DNA of 51,309 nt from an uncultured Clostridia bacterium (GCA_934615235.1 CAKTTL010000008.1:1-51309), one strand, 5' to 3'; positions 32,934 to 41,449 are shown, counted from the stretch's first letter. Notes: generated by a model not told the origin, from the letters alone. Translations and numbers: made by a program.

Positions 32934-33845
32934 ATGAGCAAGAAGCCCGAAGGAATTTTTATCCCGATGGTCACCCCTTTTAATGCGTCCGATGAGTCTA
33001 TCGATTTTTCCGGTTTGAAAGAAGTTACCAATTTTCTTATTGAAAACGGCGTGGATGGCATCATTCCCTCTGGAAGCACTGGCGAGTTTGTTGCAATGAC
33101 CCACGAAGAGCAGAAAGCTGTTAACGCTGCCGTCTGCGAATACGCCGCCGGCCGTGTTAAGGTATTCTGTTCCACGGGCGCATACCGCACCCGCGACGCA
33201 ATTGATATGTCCCTGAGCGCAGAAGCCGCTGGCGCTGATGGCGTCATGATCGTCACGCCCTGGTATATGGCTGCCAACGAAAATGAACTTTATGAGCACT
33301 ACAAGGCAATCCGCAAAGCCGTCAAGATCCCGATCATGGTTTATCATAACCCCTACTACTCCACCTGCCTCATGACCGATGAATTCATGGCCAAACTTTA
33401 CAACGATGGTCTGATCGATGCTGTCAAGGAGCGCCAGGCCGATGTCTATCGTCAGCAGGATCTCCGTGCGCTGACCGATGACAACTTTGGCATCTTCTAT
33501 GGTTATGATATCTGCCCCGTCGAATGCGTTTCCATGTGGGCCGACGGTTGGGTCTGCGGCACCGGCAACCTGTTCCCGAAGGAAAATAAAACCGTATACG
33601 ATCTGGCTAAGGCGCGCAAAATCGAAGAGGCGCAGAAATACCACTTCGAAAAGATTCGCCCCTATCTGCCGATCTTCACGAAGCCGACCGCTGCCGGTCT
33701 GCCCTGCCCGTGGCTTTCCGTCATCAAGGAAGGCATGAAAATGCGCGGCATTAACGCCGGCGTTGCCCGTCGTCCCGTCATGCCGTTGCCGGACGACTAC
33801 CGCGAGAAGGTCAAGAACGTGCTGAAAGAATACGGCTACATCTAA
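32934..33845 (+). CDS. DapA/NanA-superfamily aldolase
   Basis: 303 residues, a class I TIM-barrel lyase. The motif 'PSGSTGEFVAMT' has the GSTGE of N-acetylneuraminate lyase-like members rather than the GTTGE usual in DapA. The catalytic Tyr is Tyr137 ('VYHNP') and the Schiff-base Lys is Lys165 ('DAVKERQ'), the numbering known for E. coli NanA. ATG 32934 follows GGAGG by eight bases. Together with an importer and IclR control, this points to cleavage of a 2-keto-3-deoxy sugar acid (sialic acid, KDG or similar) and not to lysine synthesis. The exact substrate is open. Confidence 0.85.
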   Translation: MSKKPEGIFIPMVTPFNASDESIDFSGLKEVTNFLIENGVDGIIPSGSTGEFVAMTHEEQKAVNAAVCEYAAGRVKVFCSTGAYRTRDAIDMSLSAEAAGADGVMIVTPWYMAANENELYEHYKAIRKAVKIPIMVYHNPYYSTCLMTDEFMAKLYNDGLIDAVKERQADVYRQQDLRALTDDNFGIFYGYDICPVECVSMWADGWVCGTGNLFPKENKTVYDLAKARKIEEAQKYHFEKIRPYLPIFTKPTAAGLPCPWLSVIKEGMKMRGINAGVARRPVMPLPDDYREKVKNVLKEYGYI

Positions 33846-33854
33846 TCTGTCAAC

Positions 33855-33916
33855 ACAAGCGCCGCAGGAGTGCAACTGGCGATCGCAAAAGTCGTCCGCC
33901 GCTTTGCGGCGCTTGT
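33855..33916 (+). repeat. 12-base inverted repeat in aldolase/binding-protein spacer
   Basis: ACAAGCGCCGCA (33855-33866) and TGCGGCGCTTGT (33905-33916) are perfect complements 38 bases apart. They can form a large RNA stem after the aldolase stop. Confidence 0.6.
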
Positions 33917-33927
33917 CACATATGAAT

Positions 33928-33950
33928 CTAAGCGTTGGCTCAACGCTTAG
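33928..33950 (+). promoter_or_regulatory. Second hairpin before the binding-protein gene
   Basis: CTAAGCGTTG and CAACGCTTAG form a perfect 10-base stem with a GCT loop, ending about ten bases before the ribosome site. It may set mRNA processing or stability. Confidence 0.6.
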
Positions 33951-33976
33951 CAAAATATTTTAAGGAGGAACCTGTC

Positions 33977-35617
33977 GTGAAAAAACTCTTTGCACTGGTT
34001 CTGGTTCTCTGCCTCGCTCTCTCCGCCGTCTCTTTTGCCGGCGCAGAGGAACTGACTCTGAAGTATCTGGATTCCAGCCTTTATCCTGTCGCCGAAGGCG
34101 CCGCGCTTGACATCTGGTGCGGTCAGGATGGCAACGTTGTCGACTACGCCGTGAATCCCGAAAACGCCGCGCTCGAAAAACTGACCGGTGTAAAAATCAA
34201 CTGGATCACTGCACCCGGCACGCAGGCGGACATGAACGTCGCCTTCAACCTCAACCTTGCTTCCGGCAACTACCCGGACATGTATCTAAACTCTTTCAGC
34301 ACCGGCGATGTGATTACTTACGCAAACGACGTTTTCATCCCGCTGAATGATTACATCGAAAACACCCGCTGGCTCAAGGAATACCTGGAAGCTGCTCCGG
34401 AAATCCGCGAAGCGATCACTGCGCCCGATGGAAACATCTACAGCCTGTGGCACAGCACGCCTTCTCTTCCCGAAGAGAATGGCTGGAATACGCCTTTCAA
34501 GCTCTGGATTTACAAACCCTGGCTTGAGGCTTCCGGAATGGAAATGCCTGAAACCATCGATGAATTCCGCGAGCTGCTCCGTTACTATCGCGATCACGAT
34601 ATGAACGGCAACGGCGACGCCACCGACGAACTTCCGATGTTCGGCTCCTATGCGTTCGATCATGACGGCTCCGATCCGACTTACGCTATCATGAACGCGT
34701 TCCAGCTGATGACCCCGAATTTCCTCTGGGCGGACGAAGATCACAATGTGACCTGTGTCGCAGTGACGGAAGATTATCACGAAGGCCTCAAATACCTCAA
34801 CAGCATGTATGCTGAAGGTCTCATTCCTGAAGATATCTATGCGCTGACGCTGAATGAGTATCGCGATGTTGTAAACGTAACTAAAGCGGAGGACACCGTG
34901 GTTGGCGTCACTGCCGCTCCGGCCTGGATGCGTTTTGCGAATGTTTCGATCTATGGCGAGCGCCTGTACGACGACTTTACCTTCATCCCTGTTCTGAAAA
35001 AAGACGCCGACACGCCCGCACAAACTTACCAGAGCAAATCCGCTCCGAGCCTGTTCGGCGCTGTGACGACCGCCTGCAAGGATCCTGAACTTGCCATCAA
35101 GTGGATTGACGCCTGCATCGATCCCGAACTCGAACTGATCCGCCAGTATGGTATCGAAGGCACTCATTGGCAGCGCAAGAGCGCTGAAGGTATTTTCCCG
35201 GCTATTGTAGAGTCTCTCAAAGACATTAAAGACGGCGGCAGCCAGAATGCGCACACCATGGGCAACTGGCCGTTCCCGATGCTGCCCGCCAGCTACGTAG
35301 AAGGCTACTACGAAGAAGGTACCGCCAACTATAAGATGCACGAAATTCAGGTTGAAGCCAACAAAGCTTATATGTCCGCTGCGAAGATGGACAGCTTCCC
35401 GGCGCTTGCCTGGTGCTCCGATGCCGACCTGATCACCGAACAGGCTGAACTGAAGGCTGACATCGAAGGTGCTATCTCCACCGGCTACGCCGAATTCATT
35501 CTTGGCCGCAAGGATATCAATGATGATGCCGTTTGGCAGGAATATCTTGATAATCTTGAAACGCTCGGCCTGAGCCGTTATCTCGAGGTCACCAAACTCA
35601 TCAATTTCGGCGAATAA
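33977..35617 (+). CDS. Extracellular solute-binding protein of third CUT1 importer
   Basis: 546 residues starting at GTG 33977, eight bases after TAAGGAGG. A longer frame begins inside the hairpin region and is rejected. The signal peptide 'KKLFALVLVLCLALSAVSFAGAEE' has a signal peptidase I site. The body shows 'LASGNYPDMYLNSFST' and 'DMNGNGDATDELPMFG', the latter a possible calcium-binding loop seen in several long LplA-like proteins. It follows the aldolase gene and precedes two permeases. Confidence 0.88.
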   Translation: MKKLFALVLVLCLALSAVSFAGAEELTLKYLDSSLYPVAEGAALDIWCGQDGNVVDYAVNPENAALEKLTGVKINWITAPGTQADMNVAFNLNLASGNYPDMYLNSFSTGDVITYANDVFIPLNDYIENTRWLKEYLEAAPEIREAITAPDGNIYSLWHSTPSLPEENGWNTPFKLWIYKPWLEASGMEMPETIDEFRELLRYYRDHDMNGNGDATDELPMFGSYAFDHDGSDPTYAIMNAFQLMTPNFLWADEDHNVTCVAVTEDYHEGLKYLNSMYAEGLIPEDIYALTLNEYRDVVNVTKAEDTVVGVTAAPAWMRFANVSIYGERLYDDFTFIPVLKKDADTPAQTYQSKSAPSLFGAVTTACKDPELAIKWIDACIDPELELIRQYGIEGTHWQRKSAEGIFPAIVESLKDIKDGGSQNAHTMGNWPFPMLPASYVEGYYEEGTANYKMHEIQVEANKAYMSAAKMDSFPALAWCSDADLITEQAELKADIEGAISTGYAEFILGRKDINDDAVWQEYLDNLETLGLSRYLEVTKLINFGE

Positions 35618-35627
35618 TCCTTGAAAC

Positions 35628-35664
35628 GGAGGCCGTTCTCCTGTGTTTTTGAGGAACGGCCTCC
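35628..35664 (+). promoter_or_regulatory. Hairpin/partial terminator after binding-protein gene
   Basis: GGAGGCCGTTC (35628-35638) pairs with GAACGGCCTCC (35654-35664), followed by a short T-rich stretch. The permeases downstream have no visible promoter, so read-through is expected. Confidence 0.7.
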
Positions 35665-35694
35665 TCTTTAATTCATTTGAAAAGGGGCGATTAG

Positions 35695-36648
35695 ATGCCA
35701 AAGCTTTCGGTTGCAAAAGATAGTAGCTCAACCATGAGCCGAATTCGGCGCGATCTGACAAAGAATTACCAGCTGTACTTACTCATCTTGTTGCCGCTGG
35801 CTATTCTCATTCTTTTCAAGTATATTCCGATGTACGGCATTCAGATCGCCTTCCGTGATTTCAAAATCACAAAGGGAATTACCGACGGTAGGTGGGTCGG
35901 CTTAAAGTATTTCAAAAAATTTTTTAACAGTCCAAAGGCATGGACGTATATCTATAATACGCTTGCCATCAGCTTCTATGAATTGGCACTGTTTCCCCTT
36001 TCTCTGGTATTGGCATTGCTTTTGAACTATATTCCCTCTGTTCGTTATCGCAAAACCATTCAGATGGTTTCTTATGCTCCGCATTTCATTTCCACCGTTG
36101 TTATGTGCGGAATTATTCTGCAGTTTCTTCAGGCTCGCGGAGGCCTGATCAACATAATTCTCGGCTTATTTGGTGTGCAATCCCGAAACTGGATCACCTA
36201 TGCATCCGCATTCCGACATATTTATGTATGGAGTGGCGTATGGCAAAACCTTGGATATGATTCCATCATTTATATCGCCGCGCTTGCCAGTGTTTCCGGT
36301 GAACTGCATGAAGCCGCCATTGTAGATGGCGCAAGCCTCGTCAAACGGATCTGGCACATTGATATTCCCAGCATTTTGCCCACCTTTTGTATTCTACTTA
36401 TCATGCGATGCGGCAGTATTATGAATGTCGGTTTCCAGAAAGTTCTTCTTCTGCAAAATAATCTTAACCTGAGCGCATCTGAAATTATCAGCACCTATAC
36501 TTATAACATCGGTTTGAACTCAACCGGTGCCGCGCCGCAATATTCATTTGGTGCCGCAATCGGCCTTTTCACATCGAGTGTTAATCTTGTGCTGCTTGTT
36601 TTTGTCAACACAATCACAAAAAAGCTCAGTGGCAGCGGTCTTTGGTAA
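35695..36648 (+). CDS. CUT1 sugar ABC permease (LplB type)
   Basis: 317 residues, six membrane segments, EAA loop 'EAAIVDGASLVKRIW', tail 'KKLSGSGLW'. AGGGGCG precedes the ATG. First permease of the third importer. The coding sequence is visibly more AT-rich than the equivalent genes of the other two importers. Confidence 0.88.
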   Translation: MPKLSVAKDSSSTMSRIRRDLTKNYQLYLLILLPLAILILFKYIPMYGIQIAFRDFKITKGITDGRWVGLKYFKKFFNSPKAWTYIYNTLAISFYELALFPLSLVLALLLNYIPSVRYRKTIQMVSYAPHFISTVVMCGIILQFLQARGGLINIILGLFGVQSRNWITYASAFRHIYVWSGVWQNLGYDSIIYIAALASVSGELHEAAIVDGASLVKRIWHIDIPSILPTFCILLIMRCGSIMNVGFQKVLLLQNNLNLSASEIISTYTYNIGLNSTGAAPQYSFGAAIGLFTSSVNLVLLVFVNTITKKLSGSGLW

Positions 36649-36667
36649 GCAAGGAGTGTGCAAAAGA

Positions 36668-37588
36668 ATGAATAATATATCGTTTATGAAGAAAAAGAAC
36701 GTCGTCCGCAACACTCGCGGCGATAAAATCTTTTTAGGAATCGATTGGATTATCCTGACTCTGTTTCTGATTATTCTTGTTTATCCCCTTTTGTATATTA
36801 TCATGGCCTCTTTTAGCGCGGGTACAGTCTATATGAACCTCTCCCTCATTCCATCAAAGTATTCGTTGGAAGGTTATCGCGCAGTATTTGAACATTCTGA
36901 CGTTTGGGTTGGCTATCGCAATTCGTTGTTCTATACTGTCGCGTTCACTGCCATCGCCTTGCTGGTCACCATCTGCTGCGCCTATCCTCTCTCCCGCAAG
37001 GATTTCGCCGGCGGCAAATATATGATGGGGCTTTGTGTGTTTACCATGTATTTCGGCGGCGGTCTCATTCCAACCTACATCTGGATTCGTCAAATGAAGT
37101 TGCTGGACACGATCTGGTCCCTGCTTTTGCCCGGCTCGCTTTCCGTCTATAATATGATTGTTATGCGGACATATTTTAATTCAACCATTCCGGATGAATT
37201 GCGTGAAGCTTCCATGCTAGACGGCTGCTCCGACATTCGCTTCCTGATACAAATTGTCCTTCCCCTCTCCGGTGCAATAATCGCTGTTATTGCGCTATAC
37301 TATGCTGTCGGCATGTGGAACGACTACTTCAATCCAATGGTATACATCACCACGCGTGCCAAACTCCCGCTTCCGAACTTTCTGCGTGAAATCCTCATGG
37401 TGAACGTACAACACTCGCTTACAAATCAAAACGCAGCTGACATCGAACGGCTGGAACGCCTTGAACAACGCGCTGAACTGATGAAATATTCACTGATTGT
37501 CGTTTCCAGTCTTCCCGTTATGGTTATTTATCCATTCGTACAGAAATATTTCGTTAAGGGCGTCATGATTGGTGCAGTAAAAGGATAA
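36668..37588 (+). CDS. CUT1 sugar ABC permease (LplC type)
   Basis: 306 residues, six membrane segments. The EAA loop is the variant 'EASMLDGCSDIRFLI' and the tail is 'YFVKGVMIGAVKG'. ATG 36668 follows AAGGAGTG. A longer frame would overlap the previous permease and is rejected. It is the last gene of the third importer operon, followed by a strong terminator. Confidence 0.88.
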   Translation: MNNISFMKKKNVVRNTRGDKIFLGIDWIILTLFLIILVYPLLYIIMASFSAGTVYMNLSLIPSKYSLEGYRAVFEHSDVWVGYRNSLFYTVAFTAIALLVTICCAYPLSRKDFAGGKYMMGLCVFTMYFGGGLIPTYIWIRQMKLLDTIWSLLLPGSLSVYNMIVMRTYFNSTIPDELREASMLDGCSDIRFLIQIVLPLSGAIIAVIALYYAVGMWNDYFNPMVYITTRAKLPLPNFLREILMVNVQHSLTNQNAADIERLERLEQRAELMKYSLIVVSSLPVMVIYPFVQKYFVKGVMIGAVKG

Positions 37589-37606
37589 TCTTGAAAAGCA
37601 GCTTTT

Positions 37607-37628
37607 CCCCGGCTTTGCCGGGGTTTTT
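37607..37628 (+). terminator. Terminator of the third importer operon
   Basis: CCCCGGC, TTT loop, GCCGGGG, then five T residues. Confidence 0.9.
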
Positions 37629-37669
37629 GACTATATATCCATCTCTCTGCTACCTGTACGTTTCTATAT

Positions 37670-37698
37670 AAATCAAAAGCGCGGAGGATTTCCGCGCT
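37670..37698 (-). terminator. Terminator of the beta-propeller gene
   Basis: On the minus strand AGCGCGGA and TCCGCGCT pair around a 5-base loop and are followed by TTT-GATTT, 22 bases after the stop. Confidence 0.65.
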
Positions 37699-37719
37699 CT
37701 TGAATATTAAATATTCAAA

Positions 37720-38958
37720 TTACTTCTCCACATAATTGAGCATCCTAAACTTGGTCAGCCGGATATGCTTACGGTCGACCGTATAGGAAAGATATACTTC
37801 ATCGCCGTACACATCCATAAACGGATAAAACATGCTTTCATGCATTCGTGCCACCAACACTGTTTCACTGCGCGATATATCATCCGTATCAACCCGCACC
37901 ACTCCGATTCCATCACGGTCAAGCGGAGCATGAATCAAATAAAGCTGATTCTGATAATAAATAAAATCAGATCTTGACTGTGCATCTCGAATCAAAAAAG
38001 GTTTTTCCCATTTCTTCAACTTCAAATCATAGCAAGTCAAAAAGCCCTGATTGCAATCATATTGACGAACAAAGTAAAAGACTTTATCCCCCAGTACATA
38101 TGTGGCATTTTCCCACATAGACAGATTCACAAAATCAGGCGCAGATACGTATTCCCACGTAACAAAATCCTTGCTCTTGATCACAAATGTTAAATATCCG
38201 GAATACGAACCCGTATAATAATAGGTCTCTCCATTTTCTTCCCTGGAAGTTATCTTTTGCATAATTCCAATATCTGAAAACATTTCTTTATAGGGGATCT
38301 GATTTGCTGCAAATGCAGTTGCGATACCGGTAGCACTATAATCGTTCACAACTTCTCCAACCCGAAAACGGTTTGGACGAATCGCGCTCAGTTCCTTGTT
38401 TGCAATGTTATAAATGCAATATAGCCGATAATAAAGGCCATCCGCAGACGCCGTCCACATTATGAACAGCTCATCTCCACCTTTATATAATAGAATAGTA
38501 TCATAAACCCTGTCAATTATCTTTCCGTCCAGTTGATCCCCTACCTTTTGAATCGTTACAATCGTCATTTCTTCCGTCTTATTGATTGGACAAAATGCAA
38601 GCCTCGCCTCCTGATGATATGGATCTTCCTCCGCCGTAGCTGTATTGGCATAATAAGTCATGTAGACAATATTGTCAATAATTTTAAATGTCGAAACATG
38701 AACCATACTATCCGGATGCTCCCCCTTAAGATGCATACAGTACGCTTCATTTTTTTCAAAATCGGCAATTATGTTTTCTTTTATCTCGTCAACAAAGCGG
38801 TCTCCCCTCTCCAGCGCTTTTTCATCCTTCCCCGGTTCCAGATAGCCGCAATACCCATTTATCGGCGCATTATGTTCAAGCATTGGTTTTTTTTCGGTTT
38901 CTATGTCGTTCGAAAAGATATTGTATGCTTTTCCCCTGCGAATCAAATGATTATACAT
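37720..38958 (-). CDS. Cytoplasmic beta-propeller protein, glycosidase-like, family unknown
   Basis: 412 residues, no signal peptide. It is rich in short beta strands, with blade-like phrases ('DELFIMWTASADGLYYRLY', 'TYVLGDKVFYFVRQY', 'DEVYLSYTVDRKHIRL'). 'SKDFVTWEYVSAPDF' resembles the surface loop of GH43 or sialidase-type propellers, but only one such element is seen and no catalytic triad can be assigned. ATG 38958 follows GGAGG. It is divergent from an AraC regulator and next to an importer and a NanA-like aldolase, so a role in trimming an imported glycan is plausible. I do not recognise the family. Confidence 0.7.
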   Translation of the reverse strand: MYNHLIRRGKAYNIFSNDIETEKKPMLEHNAPINGYCGYLEPGKDEKALERGDRFVDEIKENIIADFEKNEAYCMHLKGEHPDSMVHVSTFKIIDNIVYMTYYANTATAEEDPYHQEARLAFCPINKTEEMTIVTIQKVGDQLDGKIIDRVYDTILLYKGGDELFIMWTASADGLYYRLYCIYNIANKELSAIRPNRFRVGEVVNDYSATGIATAFAANQIPYKEMFSDIGIMQKITSREENGETYYYTGSYSGYLTFVIKSKDFVTWEYVSAPDFVNLSMWENATYVLGDKVFYFVRQYDCNQGFLTCYDLKLKKWEKPFLIRDAQSRSDFIYYQNQLYLIHAPLDRDGIGVVRVDTDDISRSETVLVARMHESMFYPFMDVYGDEVYLSYTVDRKHIRLTKFRMLNYVEK

Positions 38959-38985
38959 AGTTTTGCACCTCCATTTTTTAATTGT

Positions 38986-39014
38986 ATTTTAGGTCAATTC
39001 ATGCTACAATGCAA
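38986..39014 (-). promoter_or_regulatory. Promoter of the beta-propeller gene
   Basis: On the minus strand TTGCAT (39014-39009), 17 bases, TAAAAT (38991-38986). The -35 lies in the left arm of the palindrome at 39008. Confidence 0.6.
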
Positions 39015-39029
39015 GTAAATACTTGCATT
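39008..39029. promoter_or_regulatory. Palindromic operator between divergent genes
   Basis: AATGCAAGTA, AA, TACTTGCATT is a perfect 10-base inverted repeat. Each arm contains a TTGCAT -35 element pointing outward, so one bound protein could control both genes. A further partial copy (AAAATGCAATGG) lies near 39050. Confidence 0.55.
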
Positions 39030-39071
39030 TTTTCGGACAAAAATATCTTAAAATGCAATGGAGTTGATCTG

Positions 39072-39872
39072 ATGTTTTTCTTTCATCAACAGAATTTCGA
39101 ACCGCAAATTCTTCATAATCAAAAAGTTTTCTATGAACCCCATTTACACGATGATGTAGAAATTATTATTGTTTATCAAGGCAACTTTCAGTTGCTTGTT
39201 GATCAGACTCGCTACGCCATTTGCTCCGGAGATGCTATAATCATTTTTCCAAACACAATCCATGGATACTCTTCCGGCGAAAATATTGATGTTGGGAAAT
39301 TTATTTTTGATACAGAAAACATTCAGGATTTGAATTCAATCTTCCATTCAATGCAGCCTAAGACACCGGTAATCGATCATTCCCTCGTCCTCCAAGCCAA
39401 CCTTCTGAACCTTTCAACAGAAATTCTCCATTGCTATCATTCCAGTTCTCCTGTTGTCCGACGTGCATACCTGCTCTTATTAGCAGGGAAAATACTAGAA
39501 TTGTGCAAACTGGAAGAACGTCCCCAAACAGACGATCACGATTTACTTGTCAACCTCTTTAGATTTTGCAAACAACATTATCGTACCGATATTCACCTTA
39601 AGGACGTTGCGGACGCTTTATATATTAGTCCAAGCTATCTATCGCACATCTTTTGTGAAAAGCTTAAAATCAACTTTTGTCAGTATATCAATACGCTTCG
39701 CATCCACGAAGCATGTCGCCTACTGCGGCAGACCGAACTGAAAATTTCTGAAATTGCTGAACAGAGCGGCTTCAGCTCTCTTCGCAGTTTTGATCGTGCT
39801 TTTTTTAAACAATTTGGTCTTACTCCAAAAAACTATCGCAATATTTCCTGCACCTCTCCCGAACGCCCTTAA
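39072..39872 (+). CDS. AraC-family transcriptional regulator
   Basis: 266 residues. The N-terminal cupin shows 'FYEPHLHDDVEIIIVYQGNFQ' and 'CSGDAIIIFPNTIHGY', with His residues as in sugar-sensing AraC proteins. The C-terminal double HTH contains 'LYISPSYLSHIFCEKLK' and 'SGFSSLRSFDRAFFKQFGLTPKNY'. ATG 39072 follows GGAG by eight bases. It is divergent from the propeller gene and is its probable regulator. The gene is AT-rich compared with other regulators in the window. Confidence 0.88.
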   Translation: MFFFHQQNFEPQILHNQKVFYEPHLHDDVEIIIVYQGNFQLLVDQTRYAICSGDAIIIFPNTIHGYSSGENIDVGKFIFDTENIQDLNSIFHSMQPKTPVIDHSLVLQANLLNLSTEILHCYHSSSPVVRRAYLLLLAGKILELCKLEERPQTDDHDLLVNLFRFCKQHYRTDIHLKDVADALYISPSYLSHIFCEKLKINFCQYINTLRIHEACRLLRQTELKISEIAEQSGFSSLRSFDRAFFKQFGLTPKNYRNISCTSPERP

Positions 39873-39900
39873 TCTCTCTCCATATTCCTCTCCCCAATAT

Positions 39901-39938
39901 AAAACGCAGCCCATCCTCCACTCGATGAGCTGTGTTTT
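39901..39938. terminator. Terminator between convergent AraC and ROK genes
   Basis: AAAACGCAGC pairs with GCTGTGTTTT (one G-U pair). CATC/GATG inside can extend it. T residues follow on the plus strand. Confidence 0.6.
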
Positions 39939-39946
39939 TCCTTTTC

Positions 39947-40828
39947 TTATTTTCTCTCCATTGCTTCCGCCGCAAGAATCAGCGCGCCGGTTACGCCGCT
40001 GTTAATACCGAGCCCGGGCGCGACGATATAATCTTCCATCCCGCCAAGAATCTCCGGATGCTGCACATAGCCGTTGAGCATTTCGCGCACCTGCCTGCGA
40101 ATCATCGGGAAGAGGTGCTCCTGCTGCATCACGCCGCCGCCCAGCACGATCTTCTCCGGCGAAAGCACGAGAATCGCCGTCATGCACATCTGCGCCAGAT
40201 AATAGCTCTCCAACACCCAGGCGGGATGATCCGGCGCAAGCTCCTGCGCGGGCTTGCCCCAGCGTTTGAGAATCGCCGGACCGCTGGCCATGCCTTCCAG
40301 ACAGCCGTCATGGAACGGGCAGGAGCCGTGCGGCATCGGATCGTCCGGATGCGGCCGCAGCCAGAAATGTCCAAATTCCGGATGAACCAGCCCATGGACA
40401 ATTTTGTTTTCCACTACGATACCCGCGCCGACGCCCGTGCCAACCGTCACGTAAATGCAGCTGGACAGCCCCTTCGCCGCGCCCATACGATGTTCGGCGA
40501 TTGCCGCCGCGTTCACATCGTTGTCGTAGCCGCAGGGTACGCCGATCGCCTCGCGCAGTTCGGGCAGGAATGGATAGTTCGTCCAGCCCTTCTTGGGCGT
40601 ACTGGTAATGTAACCGTATGTCGGCGAATCCTGATGCAGGTCGATCGGGCCAAAGCTGGCCACGCCCAGCGCGTCGATCGATTCGCTCTTGAAAAACTCA
40701 ATCAGCCTGGGCATCGTTTCCGCCGGGGAAAGCGTCGGATAGCTGACGCGGGAAAATACACGCCCCGTCTCATCGCCGATGGAGCAGACCATTTTCGTTC
40801 CGCCGGCTTCCAGTGCGCCAAGTCGCAT
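39947..40828 (-). CDS. ROK-family fructokinase/mannofructokinase
   Basis: 293 residues. The ATP motif is 'LEAGGTKMVCS' at the N-terminus, the central loop is 'VTVGTGVGAGIVV', and the zinc site is built from 'HPEFGHFWLRPHPDD' and 'GSCPFHDGCLEGMASGPA'. The pattern closely follows Bacillus YdhR/GmuE-type fructokinases. It phosphorylates fructose or a related hexose in the cytoplasm. ATG 40828 follows AGGAGG. The longer frame enters the upstream nitroreductase gene. It is 16 bases after that gene and probably co-transcribed with it. Confidence 0.88.
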   Translation of the reverse strand: MRLGALEAGGTKMVCSIGDETGRVFSRVSYPTLSPAETMPRLIEFFKSESIDALGVASFGPIDLHQDSPTYGYITSTPKKGWTNYPFLPELREAIGVPCGYDNDVNAAAIAEHRMGAAKGLSSCIYVTVGTGVGAGIVVENKIVHGLVHPEFGHFWLRPHPDDPMPHGSCPFHDGCLEGMASGPAILKRWGKPAQELAPDHPAWVLESYYLAQMCMTAILVLSPEKIVLGGGVMQQEHLFPMIRRQVREMLNGYVQHPEILGGMEDYIVAPGLGINSGVTGALILAAEAMERK

Positions 40829-40844
40829 TTGTATGTCCTCCTGT

Positions 40845-41414
40845 TTATTTAAGAATCGTAACGCGATTCGGGTGAACGACGTGCGCATCCTTCCCCGTCG
40901 CCGGATAGCCGACGGCCAGCGCAATCATGAAATCAAACCCTTCCGGGAAATGAAGCGCCTTGCGCAGCTCTTCCGCTTCTTCTCCGACAAAAGCCTCGTG
41001 CGGCATGCCGAGAATCACACTGCCAAGCTCCAGCCCGACAGCTGCAAGCGCCATGTTTTCCACGGCGATGCCGGCGTCCGTCTGCGCGTAGCGCATTTTA
41101 TCCAGCGGTATACAGGAAATGAAAATCACCGTCGGCGCATGATAGAAAACGCTCCATTCCGGGTTCTCGAACCGTTTGCGTTCCTCATCGTCCTTCGCGT
41201 TTTTGATAAATCCCTTCCGCGTCGCCTCGTTAACCCGGTTGAGCAGCGCTTCATCCTGCACGGCGGTAAAATGCCATGCCTGCGAGTTCATCGCGCTTGG
41301 CGCGGCAAGCCCCGCTTCCAGAATTTCCTTCAGCTGCCCGTCGGTAATCTGTTCCGGCCGGTACGCGCGAATGCTGCGGCGCTCGTGAATTGCATCCATA
41401 ACAGAAAACAACAT
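40845..41414 (-). CDS. Nitroreductase-family FMN protein
   Basis: 189 residues. 'AIHERRSIRAYRPEQIT' at the N-terminus is the FMN-binding start of the family, followed by 'LAAPSAMNSQAWHF' and, near the end, 'GLELGSVILGMPHEAFVG'. It reduces quinones or nitro compounds with NAD(P)H. The physiological substrate is usually unknown. ATG 41414 is preferred because GGGAGG lies nine bases before it. Upstream ATGs are too close to or before that site. Confidence 0.87.
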   Translation of the reverse strand: MLFSVMDAIHERRSIRAYRPEQITDGQLKEILEAGLAAPSAMNSQAWHFTAVQDEALLNRVNEATRKGFIKNAKDDEERKRFENPEWSVFYHAPTVIFISCIPLDKMRYAQTDAGIAVENMALAAVGLELGSVILGMPHEAFVGEEAEELRKALHFPEGFDFMIALAVGYPATGKDAHVVHPNRVTILK

Positions 41415-41435
41415 CGCTATCATCCTCCCACAGTT

Positions 41436-41441
41436 AGTATA
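41436..41441 (-). promoter_or_regulatory. Possible -10 of the nitroreductase/fructokinase unit
   Basis: TATACT on the minus strand with a TG element before it (TGCTATACT). No convincing -35. Confidence 0.4.
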
Positions 41442-41449
41442 GCACAAAT

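Noticed and set aside
32934..33845. Aldolase as dihydrodipicolinate synthase for lysine synthesis
   Set aside because: GSTGE instead of the usual GTTGE, IclR-type control, and an importer operon context point to sugar-acid catabolism.
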